A stretch of DNA of 64,000 nucleotides from Oasisia sp. SBJ-2009 (lineage: Eukaryota; Annelida; Polychaeta; Sabellida; Siboglinidae): assembly GCA_964017155.1 (NCBI GenBank), contig OZ024865.1, positions 15,765,833 through 15,829,832 of the forward strand. Reading direction: 5' to 3'. The notes under the pieces are model-generated. The model did no database searches, was not told the origin of the DNA, and saw nothing but the letters and a program-made list of their open reading frames with translations. The position numbers and the translations under genes were made by a program. Positions 24,506 to 40,237 of the stretch are shown here, in pieces (position 1 is the first letter of the stretch; each line of letters starts with the position of its first letter).

Positions 24506-25455
24506 AAGTCAGCCTGCAGCCTATAATAGATTGAATAGATAACATGGAATAATTAAAAATAACTAATCCTTATTAAATAAAGTGATGAATTTTATTAACT
24601 AAATCTTATCATTTTATTTATTAAAATACTTTTAATTGGGTATTCGAAGTAATACATGGCTAGTTATATTTTATATATATTCATCTTCTCTTTTGTAACC
24701 ATTTCATTACTTGACATTCAATAAACCACATTTTTCAGTCAGACTGAAATAGTTTTGTTGGAGGTCACTGTAGTCATTCACCATGACAACATTGAGCATA
24801 CCAGATAAACTAATTTCCACTAACATAACTCTTTGCTGTGGCCTGCCTGTCTTTTGATATTGGATTCAATGCCCCTTGCCCTGTTCTAACCAGCCCTGCT
24901 ATATGACAAATGCTAAGGCCTGCTATTGTGTCAGTGCCTCAGTGGTGGTGCAAAATTATCAGAAATGTTTGCTTGAGGGGAGGAATTGGCATCCCAAGAC
25001 AGGTAGGATCTTAAATTGCTTTACACTGTTGTAGTTTTACAGCTTACCACATTGGGTAATTGAATATCCTGCCACACACTTTTATTACTCATTAATGTAT
25101 TATACATTAAATTGACACCAGACAACACTCGTACGTTAAGGGATGTCTGTATCAGAACCCCTCAAAAATAGTTTTACTCTTGTTACTAAATACCTATTAA
25201 TATATTACAGCCAATATATTGTAACAAATGTTATGATAAATACATTGGACATGGTTGTCAAGAAATGAAAAGTTTCTGCTAAGAGTCAGCAATGCCAATG
25301 TGAGATCAGTCAAGCCTTGTTTAGTAATATTTACACAGATTAGCATCTGTGGGTACTGGGCAGTAACACTGGGCACCACCAGCCTACGAATTACCTTTGT
25401 GGGTTAGAGAAGGTTTGGCTAAGATAACCAATCCCTTTGTCCAAGCCAGGTATCC
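24506..25455. other. Unassigned intronic sequence
   Basis: Nothing recognised apart from AT-rich composition. Confidence 0.4.
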
Positions 25456-26937
<1,482 letters not shown>

Positions 26938-28271
26938 TCGGTGAGATCATTGTCTCTTGCATGTAAAATAATATGTTTATATTACTTACGCAAAATATAC
27001 CTTCAAACCCGCAGGCCTACACGAACGCATTTTAGAAACCGTCGGAGCTTGCGAATGGAAAAAACCCAGCAGTAACAATATGTTTATATTAACATTAATG
27101 ATGTTTCTGTTGCTTCCTGTGGCCCGATGTTGCTCATGCCATTGTCACTGTGGCTCGGATGATCTGTCGGTGAATTGACAATTGCCAAAACGTGTCATAA
27201 ATTATAGATAACTGCACGGCTTAACAACGGCACGACACTAGTACTTTTATATTAAAATTAATGATGTTTCTGTTGCTTCCTGTGGTCCGACGTTGCTCAT
27301 GCCATTATCACTGTGGCTCAGACAATCTGTCGGTGAATTGACAATTGCCAAAGCGTGTCATAAGTTAACAACGTCGCGACGCTAGCCTGCTTTACACAGT
27401 TAGCGAGGCATGCGAGGCTCACGTTTACGTTTGATTGGTCATGTGCCCACGCACGGTTACAGTTGATATCATTATAGTGTACAATTTAGAGGTGCGCGCG
27501 TGTCTGTGCGTGCGTGCGCAAACCCCGTTTACCCGACGCTAACATATCTAGTCTCAACTGCGAGCGTAGTCCACATCAGTTGTGTAATCACCGCGGAACT
27601 AAGACGATCGTGATTGCTTTAGATGACATATCTCTTCTACGTGGCTAAATGTTAGGGATGGATCAAGAGGTCTGTATGGAGGGGGGGGGGGGTGGACAAA
27701 ATCTACCCATCATTTGCACCCACTGAAGTTCGCCGGCGGCCCGCTATCATTCACCGGAACATTTAATTTGACATTTTGGTAAGGAGGGCAAGAACGCCCG
27801 TAGCCTCGGTTACCCAGACGCCTATAGAAGGCTGCCAGTTTGAAGCCCGACACTTCGGCGTGGACCATCGTCGCAAGCCATGGGTCGTTGTGATACAGTA
27901 CCTCTGATTTGTCGTCTTTGTAAATCGTTAGCGTTAACGGAGTCGAATTATAAAATTATACTATCTGACTTCGCCAGTCGCTACTGTGCCAGCTGTGGGA
28001 GCAGCGTAAATACCTACGTCAGTTTGAATATGGATAGGCAGGCAGGCTTACTCGACAAGTGGTAGTTTCGCTTAACCGATTGTCTTTCGCTTGGGGGATC
28101 TTCGCCAATCACTGATCGTTGTGTTGCGCTACAGTACCACTTGTTCAATGTCTCCAGAAAATGATCGGAGATCACGAACTGTAAAATTATACAATTGAAT
28201 TCGCCAGTCGCTACGAACAGCGGGAATACCTGCCTCTGACTCGGATACAGTTATGACTGGTGGGAAGCGCA
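26938..28271 (+). mobile_element. Repeat E2, copy C
   Basis: The most complete forward copy, colinear with copy B. It has an internal duplication of about 110 bp: ATGATGTTTCTGTTGCTTCC occurs at about 27,099 and again at 27,260. It ends ACTGGTGGGAAGCGC directly before (TA)n. Confidence 0.85.
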
Positions 28272-28375
<104 letters not shown>

Positions 28376-28596
28376 TGCTGTAACAAGTACTCCAGAAAAG
28401 TAACTAAGTAAAAGTAAAAGTAATCTCCCAAAAAGCTACTTCAGTAAAAGTAAAAGTACCCCCGAAAAAAACTACTTAAGTAAAAGTACCGCTCCACAAA
28501 ACTACTTAAGTAAAAGTACAAAAGTATTCGGTCAGTGCCAATATATATATGTATATATATAATACTATATATATATATAATATTTTCTTCATCATC

Positions 28597-28599
<3 letters not shown>

Positions 28600-28663
<64 letters not shown>
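28600..28663. repeat. (TA)n microsatellite
   Basis: TA run abutting the left end of the nested hAT MITE. Confidence 0.95.
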
Positions 28664-28666
<3 letters not shown>

Positions 28667-29381
28667 GGTTGTGTGATTTAAATCATTTGATTTAAATCAT
28701 TGATTTAAATCATGATTTAAATAACTCCAAAATAAAAAATTGATTTTTATAAATCTGTTTTTGATTTATATGAATCTGCTTGGCTGGGTAGAATGCTTTG
28801 TATGCCTCATGCATCTATAGGTCTCAGTATATAACCCCACACCCATAACAAGTGATTGGTCAAGGGAGATCAATTCCAATGAACAGGAAGCCTGGCATCA
28901 TAAAAAAGGATCTATAGGCAACTGTTATGCAATATAAGGAGACTTAAGCTAATGGGGAGTAGGACTGCACCCCAGTTGAAACATGGCTGAGTCCGCTGAG
29001 ATCACCAGGAATAGCATTAGACACAGGCCAGAGGCAGAGCCTAATCAAAGCTGCAGGTCAGCATTAACTGTCTGTTGGATCACTGCTTTATTGTACGAGT
29101 TCTACCACTTCTTTGTGTTCATTCTGAATGTCTGGAAGAAAAAAAGACTGGTTTTATTTTGAAAAGACTGTGGTGCCAGGAACGACTGGGTGTAAAGCCA
29201 AATGTATGGTCAAGGTATTTCATTTCAGAATGCAGTGAAGCTTCCAAATCTTGTGTTTAGTAGGAAGCAAGTTTTCAATTAAGAAGCTCCTCCAAGTTTA
29301 TTTAAAAATCAAAACAATAAAAAATCCGACTTAAATCAAATAAATCCGATTAAAAAAAAAATCATGATTTTTTCAACCCTG
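28664..29381 (+). mobile_element. hAT MITE with BED-finger remnant, copy 1
   Basis: Starts CAGGGTTGTGTGATTTAAAT and ends TTTTTTCAACCCTG, so the terminal CAGGGTTG is inverted at both ends. Flanking 8-mers ATATATAT and GTATAAAT match at 6 of 8 positions. A 36-codon frame at 29,128-29,238 (MSGRKKDWFYFEK, then GCKAKC) looks like the start of a BED-type zinc finger, as found at the N-terminus of hAT transposases. The rest of the transposase is gone. Confidence 0.75.
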
Positions 29382-29396
29382 GTATAAATAAAATAT

Positions 29397-29400
<4 letters not shown>

Positions 29401-29454
<54 letters not shown>
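29401..29454. repeat. (TA)n microsatellite
   Basis: TA run following the MITE. Confidence 0.95.
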
Positions 29455-29459
<5 letters not shown>

Positions 29460-30500
29460 TATATAAGATATTCTGATGCCACCAGTTCACTTATGCTGTT
29501 GATGTTTGTCTTTTGTGATAGATATAATTATGTTAGCTTAAGATAATTAATAAATTTAAGGTGTTTTGATATTTAAATGTAGCGTTCATATGTACTACGA
29601 TTCCATTCCGTATCTACTACCAACGGCATTTCAAAGAAGACCAAAGCAGCCACTGCACCACAAACCTCGTAGAACAGGAGGGTACAGCGCGTCGACCTCG
29701 CAGTCTATGCGATGTTCAAAAAACATTGTTACACACTGTTGAGTGTTGAACAACAAATTCACGAAATTGTACAGTTTTGAAGTAAATTATGCACTAACAG
29801 ACCACGATGTATGGAGATGAACGATAATATGAGATCCAGAATAATAACCTGGCTCTCAATCGCTGAACGCGCATAAAGATTCAAAACTAAAATCAATGCG
29901 CTCATTATTGGCACAACTTCTTTCGTCTTTCAGTTATCGTTAAGATACCGATTTATAACGCGCATTAACCACGCCAAAACGACTACGACTCCCCATTTTA
30001 TACACGGTTGATGAATTCATAAGTTTATGCATCAGTAGCATGTTTTGCATGGCTAAGTGTTACGCCTAATATTTGTGGCGCAATTCATCATGATATTTCA
30101 ACCTAGCATTATACTGATCTTTTCTACTGAGATGCAACCTATTTATCCGATTTCTAAACAAAAGTGTCATGGAATCTCGATTGCAATTTTCAAGCCATTG
30201 ACTCGCGGCATGGTCGACGCGCCGGTCTTACGGAAACACCGATGTGCGAAGCCGGGACTGGCAGCAGCGAAATGCGACTGATCATTGATGCCTGCACAAA
30301 ACAAACAATGCCTTGCCCCACATTTACTCTTTAATTGACCTTAATCAAACAGACCCTTCATGGGTTTTCAAACCCGCTGGGACATCTGGGAAACGAAGCG
30401 CCAGTTGTATAATAGATCAGCATGAACCACGATTGATGCCATGTCGGCCCGAGCGGCGAGCGCAGAGCAAACAACGACTACACAATCAGAGGTCGAGACA
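29455..30500. repeat. Internal Tol2-like segment, direct duplicate copy 1
   Basis: Matches 34,975-35,977 closely (GATGCCACCAGTTCACTTAT, CCGAGCGGCGAGCGC). Together with the MITE it forms a direct duplication whose copies lie 5.4-5.5 kb apart. No convincing frame. Confidence 0.8.
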
Positions 30501-30607
30501 TATAATAATAATAGACATATAATTATATATATATAATATATATACATATATAATTATATATATATACATATAATTATATATGGATATATATACATATATC
30601 TATATAA

Positions 30608-30678
<71 letters not shown>

Positions 30679-30685
30679 TATATGG

Positions 30686-30721
<36 letters not shown>

Positions 30722-30729
30722 ATATATGG

Positions 30730-30772
<43 letters not shown>

Positions 30773-30773
30773 G

Positions 30774-30849
<76 letters not shown>
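30501..30849. repeat. Compound (TA)n with TATGGATATA/AATTATATA interruptions
   Basis: About 350 bp of TA broken by recurring GG and AATT variants, which give a higher-order periodicity. Confidence 0.9.
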
Positions 30850-30852
<3 letters not shown>

Positions 30853-31706
30853 GATTTCCATCAGTCATACCTGTATCCGTGTCTCCAAAATTGGGGCAGT
30901 TATTCATAGCGAGTTTGGCGAATTCAGTTGCTGTAATTTTATATTCGTGAAAATGTTCATCAAGTTGGCAGTATTATTCCAAACAAATTTCAACTACAAT
31001 GTTCTACTTACTTTTACGTTTCGAACAAATCGGCGGCCTTCCTCAGGAACTTAATCTTCAGTGGTCACTGCTCGCTTCGATAAAAGAAGCCATCTGAATT
31101 AGGAAGACGGAACCAACTATGAAGAGGCACAACATAATAAGTCACGTGTGGGACAGTCTGCTCGCCACGCCATTTAGCGAGCATTGACCACTGAACATTC
31201 AGTTCTTCAAGAAGGCCGCCGATGGTGAAATAAGTAAAGCATTGCTAGCTGTGTAATTATAAATTTGTTTGATATAAGGTTATATTTCGTGATCGTAATG
31301 ATATCAACTATGACCATGCATGGTCAAATGACCAGTCAAGCGTAAACGTGAGCCTCTCATGCCTCGCTAACTGTGTAAAGCATACTAGCGTCATGACGTT
31401 GTTAATTTATGACACGCTTTGGCAACTCTCAATTCACCGACAGATCGTTCGAGCCACAGTGAAATTGGCATGAGCAACGTCGGACCACAGGAAGCAACAG
31501 AAACATCATTAATTTTAATATAAACATATTGTCACGGCTGGGGTTTTTCCAATCGTTTACTCCGACGGTTTCTAAAATGCGTTCGTGTAGGCCGGAGGGT
31601 TTGAAGGTATATTTTGCATTAGCATTATAAAATATTATTTTACCTGCAAGAGACATCTGTTTTCGAAAGAAAAGTAACTGATATCTATATTGATTGATGG
31701 CTGACG

Positions 31707-31710
<4 letters not shown>
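30850..31710 (-). mobile_element. Repeat E2, copy D (reverse)
   Basis: Reverse-oriented E2: its tail at 30,850-30,955 and its head at 31,240-31,710 are kept. The middle is replaced by a segment containing the palindrome at 31,029-31,223. Confidence 0.8.
31029..31223. repeat. Inverted repeat, 48-bp arms with a roughly 100-bp loop
   Basis: The arm at 31,029-31,076 (CGGCGGCCTTCCTCAGGAAC through AGTGGTCACTGCTCGCT) is the inverse of 31,176-31,223 (AGCGAGCATTGACCACTGAA through GAAGGCCGCCGAT), with about five mismatches. The transcript of either strand could form a long hairpin. Confidence 0.85.
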
Positions 31711-31804
<94 letters not shown>

Positions 31805-31818
31805 CATATATACATACA

Positions 31819-31876
<58 letters not shown>

Positions 31877-31902
31877 TATGTTTTTATATAAATACATATA
31901 CT

Positions 31903-31949
<47 letters not shown>

Positions 31950-31950
31950 T
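31711..31950. repeat. (TA)n tract with interruptions
   Basis: TA run with a short ATACATACATGCATA and ATGTTTTTATATAAATAC interruption, between E2 copies D and E. Confidence 0.93.
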
Positions 31951-33550
31951 TGGGATTTCTATAAGTCATAGTTGTATCCGTGTCTTCAAATTGTGGCAGG
32001 TATTCCCGCTGTTAATGGCGACTTTGGCGAATTCAATTGCTATCATTTTATAGTTCGTGAAATCCGCTCATTTCCTGGAGACGTTGAGCCTGTGGTACTG
32101 TAGCGCAACACAACGACCTGTGGTTGACGAGGATGCCCCAGGCCGTTTGGCCTCGTTTACCCAGGCTCCGTGAAATGGAGCACCTCTGAGTCCCTCACTA
32201 CTGTCTGAAGATATTATGCACTGCATTTGTATGGCCTTACCACATAACACGATACATATACTGAAATAAATCCATTAATTATCCCTTATTTTTGTACGTT
32301 TAATTTCATGTGTAGACATTACATTTTTCTAACTTATTTTCGTTAGCAAAATCATAGACTCTCAGTACTACATAAACATTAATTATTATTACACCTATGA
32401 CAGTCTGTAAATTAATCCAAAACAGTGATATCATGTGACGGCTTCGTGCAGAGAAACCACATAAAGAGTACATATGCATTGCATATGTTTCACCAAAATA
32501 TCTTCTAGGCTAATTTGGGCAGACGAAGTCGGTTAAGCGAAACTACCACTAGTCGTGTAGGTCTGTCCATCCATCTTCAAATTCGCGCAGCCTGTACTTA
32601 CGCTGTTCCCACGGATGGCAAAGTAGCGACAGGCGAAGTCAGTTGCTATATTTTTTATAGTTCGAGACCATTAAAGTCCATGGTTTACGGAGACGACTAA
32701 CCACGGTTACTGTATCACAACGACCACTGGCTTCCAACAATGGTCCACGCCTATGTGACGGGATTCAAACTGGCAGCCTTCTCACGGTGTCTGGATAACC
32801 GAGGCTAAGGGCGTTCTTGCCCTCCTTGCCAAAAATGTCAAATACATTTTTCCAATCACTGACAGCGGGCAGCCGGCGAACTTCAATGGGTGCAAATGGT
32901 GGGTAGATTATCTCACCCCTAGAAAAAGACCTCCTCTTGATCCATCCCTAAGATTTAGCCATGTAGAGGAGATGTGGTTTCTAAAGCAATCACGATCGTC
33001 TTAGTTCCGCGGTCATTACACACACAACTGATATGGACTACGCTCGCAGTTGAGACTAAATTTGTTAGCGTCGGGTAAACGGGGTTTGCGCACGCACGCA
33101 CAGGCACGCACGCACCTCTAAATTATATACTATAACGATATCAACTGTAACCGTGCGTGGGCACATGACCAGTCAAGCGTAAACGTGAGCCTCGCATGCC
33201 TCGCTAACTGTGTAAAGCATACTAGCGTCGTGACGTTGTTAAGCCGTGCAGTTATCTATAAGTTATGACACGCTTTGGCAGTTGTCAATTCACCGACAGA
33301 TTGTCCGAGCCACAGTGACAATGGCATGAGCAACGGCTGACCACAGGAAGCAACAGAAACATCATTAATTTTAATGGAACATTTGGTTACGGCTGGGTTT
33401 TTTCCATTCGCTAGCTCCGACGGTTTCTAAACTGGGTTCGTGTATGTCTTCCATAAGCAATATAAACATAGTCTTTTACCTGCAAAAAACAACTGTTTTC
33501 TAAAGAAAAGTAACTGATTTCCATATAATAGTTTGATAGCTGACGCTATT
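31951..33550 (-). mobile_element. Repeat E2, copy E (reverse), with an insertion
   Basis: A complete reverse copy of E2. At about 32,130-32,515 it carries a segment starting GGCCGTTTGGCCTCGTTTAC and containing GGCTCCGTGAAATGGAGCAC, related to the unit at 19,870-20,400. Head and tail again abut (TA)n. Confidence 0.85.
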
Positions 33551-33883
<333 letters not shown>

Positions 33884-34051
33884 CGCCGCCGAATATCATC
33901 ACGTTCGCTGTCACGGTGTATCAACATTTTGATAAAGCGTCGCGTGGACGCCACGCACGGTTCGTATGTATTATAAATGAGTATGCCATATACTGTGTTC
34001 GATGCTCCAAAACGCGCGTCATGCCCGCGCTAAAGAAATCAAAATCAAAAT

Positions 34052-34879
34052 CAGGGTTGTTTGATTTAAATCATGATTTAAATCACTCCAAAAGAAAAAG
34101 TTGATTTTTGATTTTAATAAATCTGTTTTTGATTTATATGAATCTGCTTGGCTGGGTAGAATGCTTTGTATGCCTCATGCATCTATAGGTCTCAGTATAT
34201 AACCCCACGCCCATAACAAGTGATTGGTCAAAGGAGATCAATTCGAATGAACAGGAAGCCTGGCATCATAAAGAGGGCTCTACAGGCAACTATTATACAA
34301 TATAAGGAGATTAAAGCTGATGGGGAGTAGGAGTGCTCCCCAGTTGAAACATCTCCCCAGCTGGAGGGTATGGGTGGAGGGGGTATTGATGAACAAAGGC
34401 TACCAGTGTCAGTAGGCAATTGCAGCCCACAACAGTGCTATGGATATGCAACATAAGCAGATAAGGCAACCTGGGTATCAGGCTGAGTCCGCTGAGATCA
34501 CCAGGAATTGCATTAGACACAGGCCAGAGGCAGAGCCTAATCAAAGCTGCAGGGCAGCATTAACTGTCTGTTGGACCACTGCTTTATTGTACGAGTTCTA
34601 CCACTTCTTTGTGTTTATTCACAATGTCTGAAAGAAAAAAAGACTGGTTTTATTTTGAAAAGACTGTGTTGCCAGGAACGACTGGGTGTAAAGCCAAATG
34701 TGTGGTCAAGGTATTTCATTTCAGAATGCAGTGACGCTTCCAAATCTTGTGTTTAATAGGAAGCAAGGTTTCAATTAAGAAGCTCCAAGTTTATTTAAAA
34801 ATCAAAACAATAAAAAATCCGATTTAAATCAAATAAATCCGATTTGTTTTTTTAATAAATCATGATTTTTTCAACCCTG
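34052..34879 (+). mobile_element. hAT MITE with BED-finger remnant, copy 2
   Basis: Same termini as copy 1 (CAGGGTTG and CAACCCTG). It is 828 bp long because it keeps about 120 bp (around 34,345-34,480) missing from copy 1. The 36-codon BED-like frame recurs at 34,624-34,734 with the same start and stop, reading MSERKKDWFYFEK. Confidence 0.75.
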
Positions 34880-34899
34880 ATATATATAAATTATTTTCG

Positions 34900-34901
<2 letters not shown>

Positions 34902-34974
<73 letters not shown>
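34902..34974. repeat. (TA)n microsatellite
   Basis: TA run following MITE copy 2, in the same relative position as 29,401-29,454. Confidence 0.95.
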
Positions 34975-34975
<1 letters not shown>

Positions 34976-35977
34976 TTATATAAGATCTTATGATGCCACC
35001 AGTTCACTTATGCTGTTGATGTTTGTCTTTTGTGATAGATATAGTTATCTTAGCTTAAGATAATGACTAAATTTAAGGTGTTTTGATATTTAAATGTAAA
35101 TAATTATGTACTACGATTCCATTCTGTATCTACTACCAACGGCATTTCAAAGAAGACCAAAGAAGCCACTGCACCACAAACCTCGTAGAACAGGAGGGTA
35201 CAGCGAGTCGACCGCGCAGTCTATGCGATGTTCAAAAAACGTTACACACTGTTGAGTGTTGAACAACAAATTCACGAAATTGTACAGTTTTGAAATAAAT
35301 TATGCACCAACAGACCACGATGTATGGAGATGAACGATAATATGAGATCTATAATAATACCCTGGCTCTCAATCGCTGAACGCGCATAAAGATTCAACAC
35401 TAAAATCAATACGCTCATTATTGGCACAACTTCTTTCGTGTTTCAGTTATCGTTAAAATGCCGATTTATAACGCGCATTTACCACGCCAAATCGACTACG
35501 ACTCCCCATTTTATACACGGTTGATGAATTCATAAGTTTATGCATCGGTAGCATGTTTTGCATGACATTTCAACTTAGCATTATACAGACCTTTCCAAAT
35601 GAGATGCAACCTATTTATCCGATTTCTAAACAAAAGTGTCATTGAATCTCGATTGCAATTTTCAAGCGATTGACTCGCGGCATGGTCGACGCGCCGGTCT
35701 ATCGTAAACACCGATGTGCGAAGCCAGGGCTGGTAGCAGGGAAATGCGACTGATCTATGATGCCTGCACAAAACAAGCAATGCCTTGCCCCACATTTACT
35801 CTTTAATTGACCTTAATCAAACAGACCCTTCATGGGTTTTAACACCCGCTGGGACGTTTCGGAAACCAAGCGCCAGTTATATAATAGATCAGCGTGAAAC
35901 ACGATTGATGTCATGATGTCGGCCCGAGCGGCGAGCGCTATGCAAACAACGACTACAAAATCAGGGGTGGAGACTAA
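34975..35977. repeat. Internal Tol2-like segment, direct duplicate copy 2
   Basis: Counterpart of 29,455-30,500. It runs straight into the right subterminal repeats of the Tol2-like element, so this copy is in the original context. Confidence 0.8.
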
Positions 35978-36334
35978 TTTTAGAATTGGTGGTAGATTAT
36001 AGTAACGCAAAACTTAGAAGTAAAAAAGTAAGAAAGTAAACCAAAAAGTACTTCGTTACAAGTAAAAGTAATTCCCCAAAAATGTACTTCGTTACAAGTA
36101 GATTTCAAAATAAACTACTTAAGTAATGTAACGAAGTAAATGTAATTCGTTACATCCCAGCACTGTTACTATATGATGAAACAACAATTACATATTCGTA
36201 CCTTAATATGTAACGTAATAACTTGTAATGTTGCTGGTTAATGAAATTAGTAAATTCCAGATAGGAAGGTCCAATTATTCCGTGCAATATCGCCTATATC
36301 AATTTCTTTGGTTACATTGAGGATTACAGCAGGC

Positions 36335-36560
36335 GAAAAGCTTGGAAGAAAGTCGAAGGTGTGATGTAGATAGACGTATATCGCCTATACTTAAAGGTAA
36401 CATGTTCAGTTCCTCTCTCACCCCGGCATACATTTATATTTATGTCGTAGAGACGATGGACCTAACAGAGAAATATCTGCAGAAGGTGCAGGTTTGCGAA
36501 AACTACTGGGGAAGAATACTCGCGGGAGTTAGGAGAGCTGTTAAGAGAGTGATAAAATAA
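36335..36560 (+). mobile_element. LINE C-terminal fragment
   Basis: The + frame ends EKYLQKVQVCENYWGRILAG and then VRRAVKRV, matching the VQ.CEN.W.R.IAGV.R pattern of a non-LTR reverse transcriptase C-terminal region. The 5' part is absent. Confidence 0.6.
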
Positions 36561-36904
36561 TTATTATTTTATAAAGTAAAACCAGTTGATGATTGGGTGA
36601 TTCGTACATGCACGTATTGAACTTAAACTTGAAATTTTATTTGGCATATATACAACACAATACATCAGACACAGAACATATGTTAATAATGAATGCCAGG
36701 ACGCCAGTAATAACTAAAATAGTTGATGCAACTGGACGCCCTTTAAAATTATAAAATACTGTCTACCTCTAATAGAATATGGTGTACATAATAATAATTT
36801 AATTAATAACAAGATAATAATAATAATGCTAATACTAAGAAAAGAGTAATATTAATCTAATGATACTACTTATACTATAAAAACAGTTTATTACTATACA
36901 TAAT

Positions 36905-37945
36905 CTAGTTTAATAAAGTTGACGTGAGAAATTATACAATTATTAATTAATACTGTTCATCAAGCAAGAATAACAATTTCTTAATAGGCAAATATCTGAA
37001 TAGGACTTTATAATAATTTGTTTGAGATTGTGCCTTTTATTTAGTGATAGGTGCAGTACATTATACAGGTGCAATAGTATGGTATGAAGTTTATAAAACA
37101 ATCCCTGTTTTTTTATTTCTGTTCTTATGAAACATGAATGAATATTATTGCTTTGTCTGGTTACATGGCTGTGAAGATCATTGTTTTTCATGACAGATGT
37201 TAAAAGGTATTTTGGACATTGTTTTTTCATTATTTTATCATATAGCTGATATCCTTGAATTATAAATAGGTCTTCTAATTTAAGAATATTGAACTTTTTA
37301 AAGATGGGATCAGTGTGTGCTATAAATTTGCTTTGATCGATTAATCGAACAACTTTTTTTAAGCTTAAATAGTCTGCTTATGTTAGTTAAATTGCCACGA
37401 ATGTTACTATACCAAGCAAGTAGACCAAATGATAAATGAGGTTGAACTAAGGCATTATATATTTGTTTTAATGTGCACGACTGTAGCAGTGGCTTGACTT
37501 TATTAATTATTGCTAATAATTGGGTAATTTTCTTGCATTTTTCATTTGTATTTTTCTTCCAGTTTAGGTTTTTATCAATCCATATACCTAAAAATTTGAA
37601 GTGATCAACCTTTTCTATTTTATTACCATGTAGAATAATTTCCTCATGGTTGGGTATCTGATTTTGAGTGTTTTGAAATAACATGCATTTAGTTTTGCCT
37701 ATGTTAAGTGAAAGTTTGTTGGCACTTATCCAATGAGAAATTTTTGTGAGTTCAGAATTAACATTAATTGTGAGACTACTGAGGTCTTTGCTTTTAAAGA
37801 GTAGACTTGTATCATCAGCAAACAGTATGAATTGAGCTGTATGTGATGATAAAGGCATATCATTTATATAAATAAAAAATAGTAGTGGTCCTAGAATGGA
37901 TCCTTGTGGGACTCCACATTTTGTACTTTGATAATTGAAAGTCCA
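36905..37945 (-). mobile_element. 5'-truncated LINE, minus strand
   Basis: Read on the minus strand from 37,945 it encodes CGVPQGSILGPLLF, the catalytic FADDTS box (about 37,818), NKLSLNIGKTKCMLF, a FKFLGIWID motif and a Lys-rich tail. A frameshift splits it near 37,310. The tail frame at 36,943-37,230 continues it. The endonuclease and the first half of the RT are missing. It is Jockey/L2-like. Confidence 0.82.
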
Positions 37946-37979
37946 CCGCTATGACATTGAAAGTCCACCGCTTTTGAAC

Positions 37980-40090
37980 ACAGGTGCCACAGTGTAATTA
38001 ATTGACCATCAAATTCACCTGAGCATAGCCGCTACCCGCCGGCGTGCATCCTACTCACACTCAGCTACAAACGGCTGATGATGGGCAGATGAAATTATTT
38101 GGTGAAACTAGCCTAGAGTTGGCATTTGATGGATTCCATACATCACAAGATGTTGTAGTAGCTGATATACGGGAACGGGGTGGAATTCTTGGGTTAGACT
38201 TCCTTGTGAACATGGATGCGAAATGTCGATGCGGGAAGGGCTGCTGAAGATTGGGCCCACAACATGTGCATTAACCAAGCAGGGCAGGGAAGACACATTT
38301 GCACGTGTTCGCCTAGAACAATCTGTAGAAATTCCACCAATCATGGAACTAGTTTTCACTAGAATAGCTTAAATTAAGGTGCAGCATGCTGGTGGCAGCT
38401 GTGGTTTGCTGACTCCATGTGCTAGTCTCATAATAGACACCGGGGTTGTTGTAGGTGCACCCATGGTTTCAAGTGGCACCAAAAACGTACCAGTAGTACT
38501 CTTAAATCCCACTGATCAGTCGATATTTATTTGAAAATAGGGTACAGTCGGTGTGCTTCAATCAGTACCACGCATTGAGGTCTTCAATGTATCGGATGGG
38601 AACTTGTCTCGTGAAGGGTATGTTGAATCAGGACAGGTGTTTTCCAAGTATACATCTGAACAGTTACCACCAGCGCTAGACAAATTATCTTCTGAACTAA
38701 AGCAGCAGAGCTAAATGTTGTCTCAGAGAGATCCCGGTCAAGCCACTCTCCGAAATGTTTCTGAAGTGTTTGCTGAGACTAGTTCTCAGTTGGGTACGGT
38801 TGGTCTTACAAAACCTAGGATCGATACTGACGATGCTTACCCAATCCGCCAATGGCCTAGACACCTACCGGTGGCTCAACAAGAGACAGAAGCTGGAGAG
38901 TTTCAGGCCATGCTCGATAAGGATATCATAGACCCGTGCCCCAGTTCATGGAGTAGTCGTGTGGTTCTTGTTAATCCGGTTTTGCGTAGATTATCGTCGA
39001 TTAAATGATGTCACCAGCAAAGATGCATACCCGCATCAGTTGATTTCAGATACGTTAGACGCTCAGGCTCGTTCTGGGTGATTTTGCACCATAGATTTGG
39101 TTACTGGCAGGTATAACTTGACGAACGAGATAAAGAAAAGATCTCTTTCGGCTACGTATATTCCAGTGGAAGGTCATGCCTTTTGGCTCTGCAATACTTC
39201 GGCGGCAAAATGTAAGTGTTCAATGGAACTTGTTTTGAGAGAGTTGTGCTGAAAAAGTTGTTTCTTTTATCTCGACGCTGTTATCATCTATGGGAAGACG
39301 TTCGATGATACTCTGCACCGTCTCACTATTGTGCGGGACACATTTCGAGCGCCTGGCTTGAAGATGAAAGCAAAGAAGTGTATGTTATTTCAGACTAAGG
39401 TTTCCTACCTTGGCTACACAATCTCCAGACATGTGATTGCTACATATTCTCACAAGGTATCTGCAGTGCGAGACTGAGGTTCTTCGATTTTAAGCTTAGC
39501 ATCCTATTATCGGCGCTTTATTCCATCGTTTGCGCAACTGCGAACCCATTGGCGGCCACGACATGACCTTCGACAGGCCCTTTGTGAAACACCTGTGTTG
39601 GCATACCTCACCCGAAATGACAAATTTGCAAGTGCTTAAGCCATGGGTAGTGTTTTTTTTTAACAACGACAGGGAGATTGCGAGAAAGTAATTGCCTAAA
39701 CATCTAAGACCTTCAGTCGTACGCGGAACCGATACTGCACAACACACAGGGAGTTGTTGGCAGTAGAGAGATTTGTCAAACACTTCCACAATTATCTGTG
39801 CGGCCGACCAATGACGATCATCACTGATTACGCGTCACCAACACGGCTGCTTAAAGTTAAAGAACGGGACGGGATGGTTGCACGGTGGCTCGTCACCTTT
39901 GGTAGTCCGATTTCCAGATTGTTCGTCGACCTGGACGTTCGATGGGTAATGATGATGCACTTTCCAGAAATGTACAACAAATGCATGCAGTGAGCAACAA
40001 GTCTCGCAGCAATCTACATCAAACCACAGTGATGTTGCCCCGACCTTATCCAATGACAGTCTCCTGTTAGGTGAGGTTGCTGACCAAATC
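37980..40090 (+). mobile_element. Degenerate Ty3/Gypsy-type pol remnant
   Basis: Order along the + strand: a retropepsin-like end (VADIRERGGILGLDFL, about 38,155), an RT N-terminal part (ESGEFQAMLDKD-like, about 38,895; CVDYRRLND across a frame change near 38,990), a damaged catalytic box reading YLDAVIIYGKT (about 39,270), a KKCMLFQTKVSYLGYTIS motif (about 39,375) and an RNase H start (THRELLAVERFVKHF, about 39,745). Many stops and shifts are present. No integrase or LTR was found. Inactive. Confidence 0.8.
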
Positions 40091-40237
40091 GTGGAGATAT
40101 GCCATTGATTATATCTAGCTCAAGGGGAATGCAGAGAGATAACATTGTTTGGAACCACTGGCACTGGTATAGGGGATGGAAACACATTTCAGCTTTTGAA
40201 AAAAATTATATAACACAGTGTTCTTTATATGTTCCAG

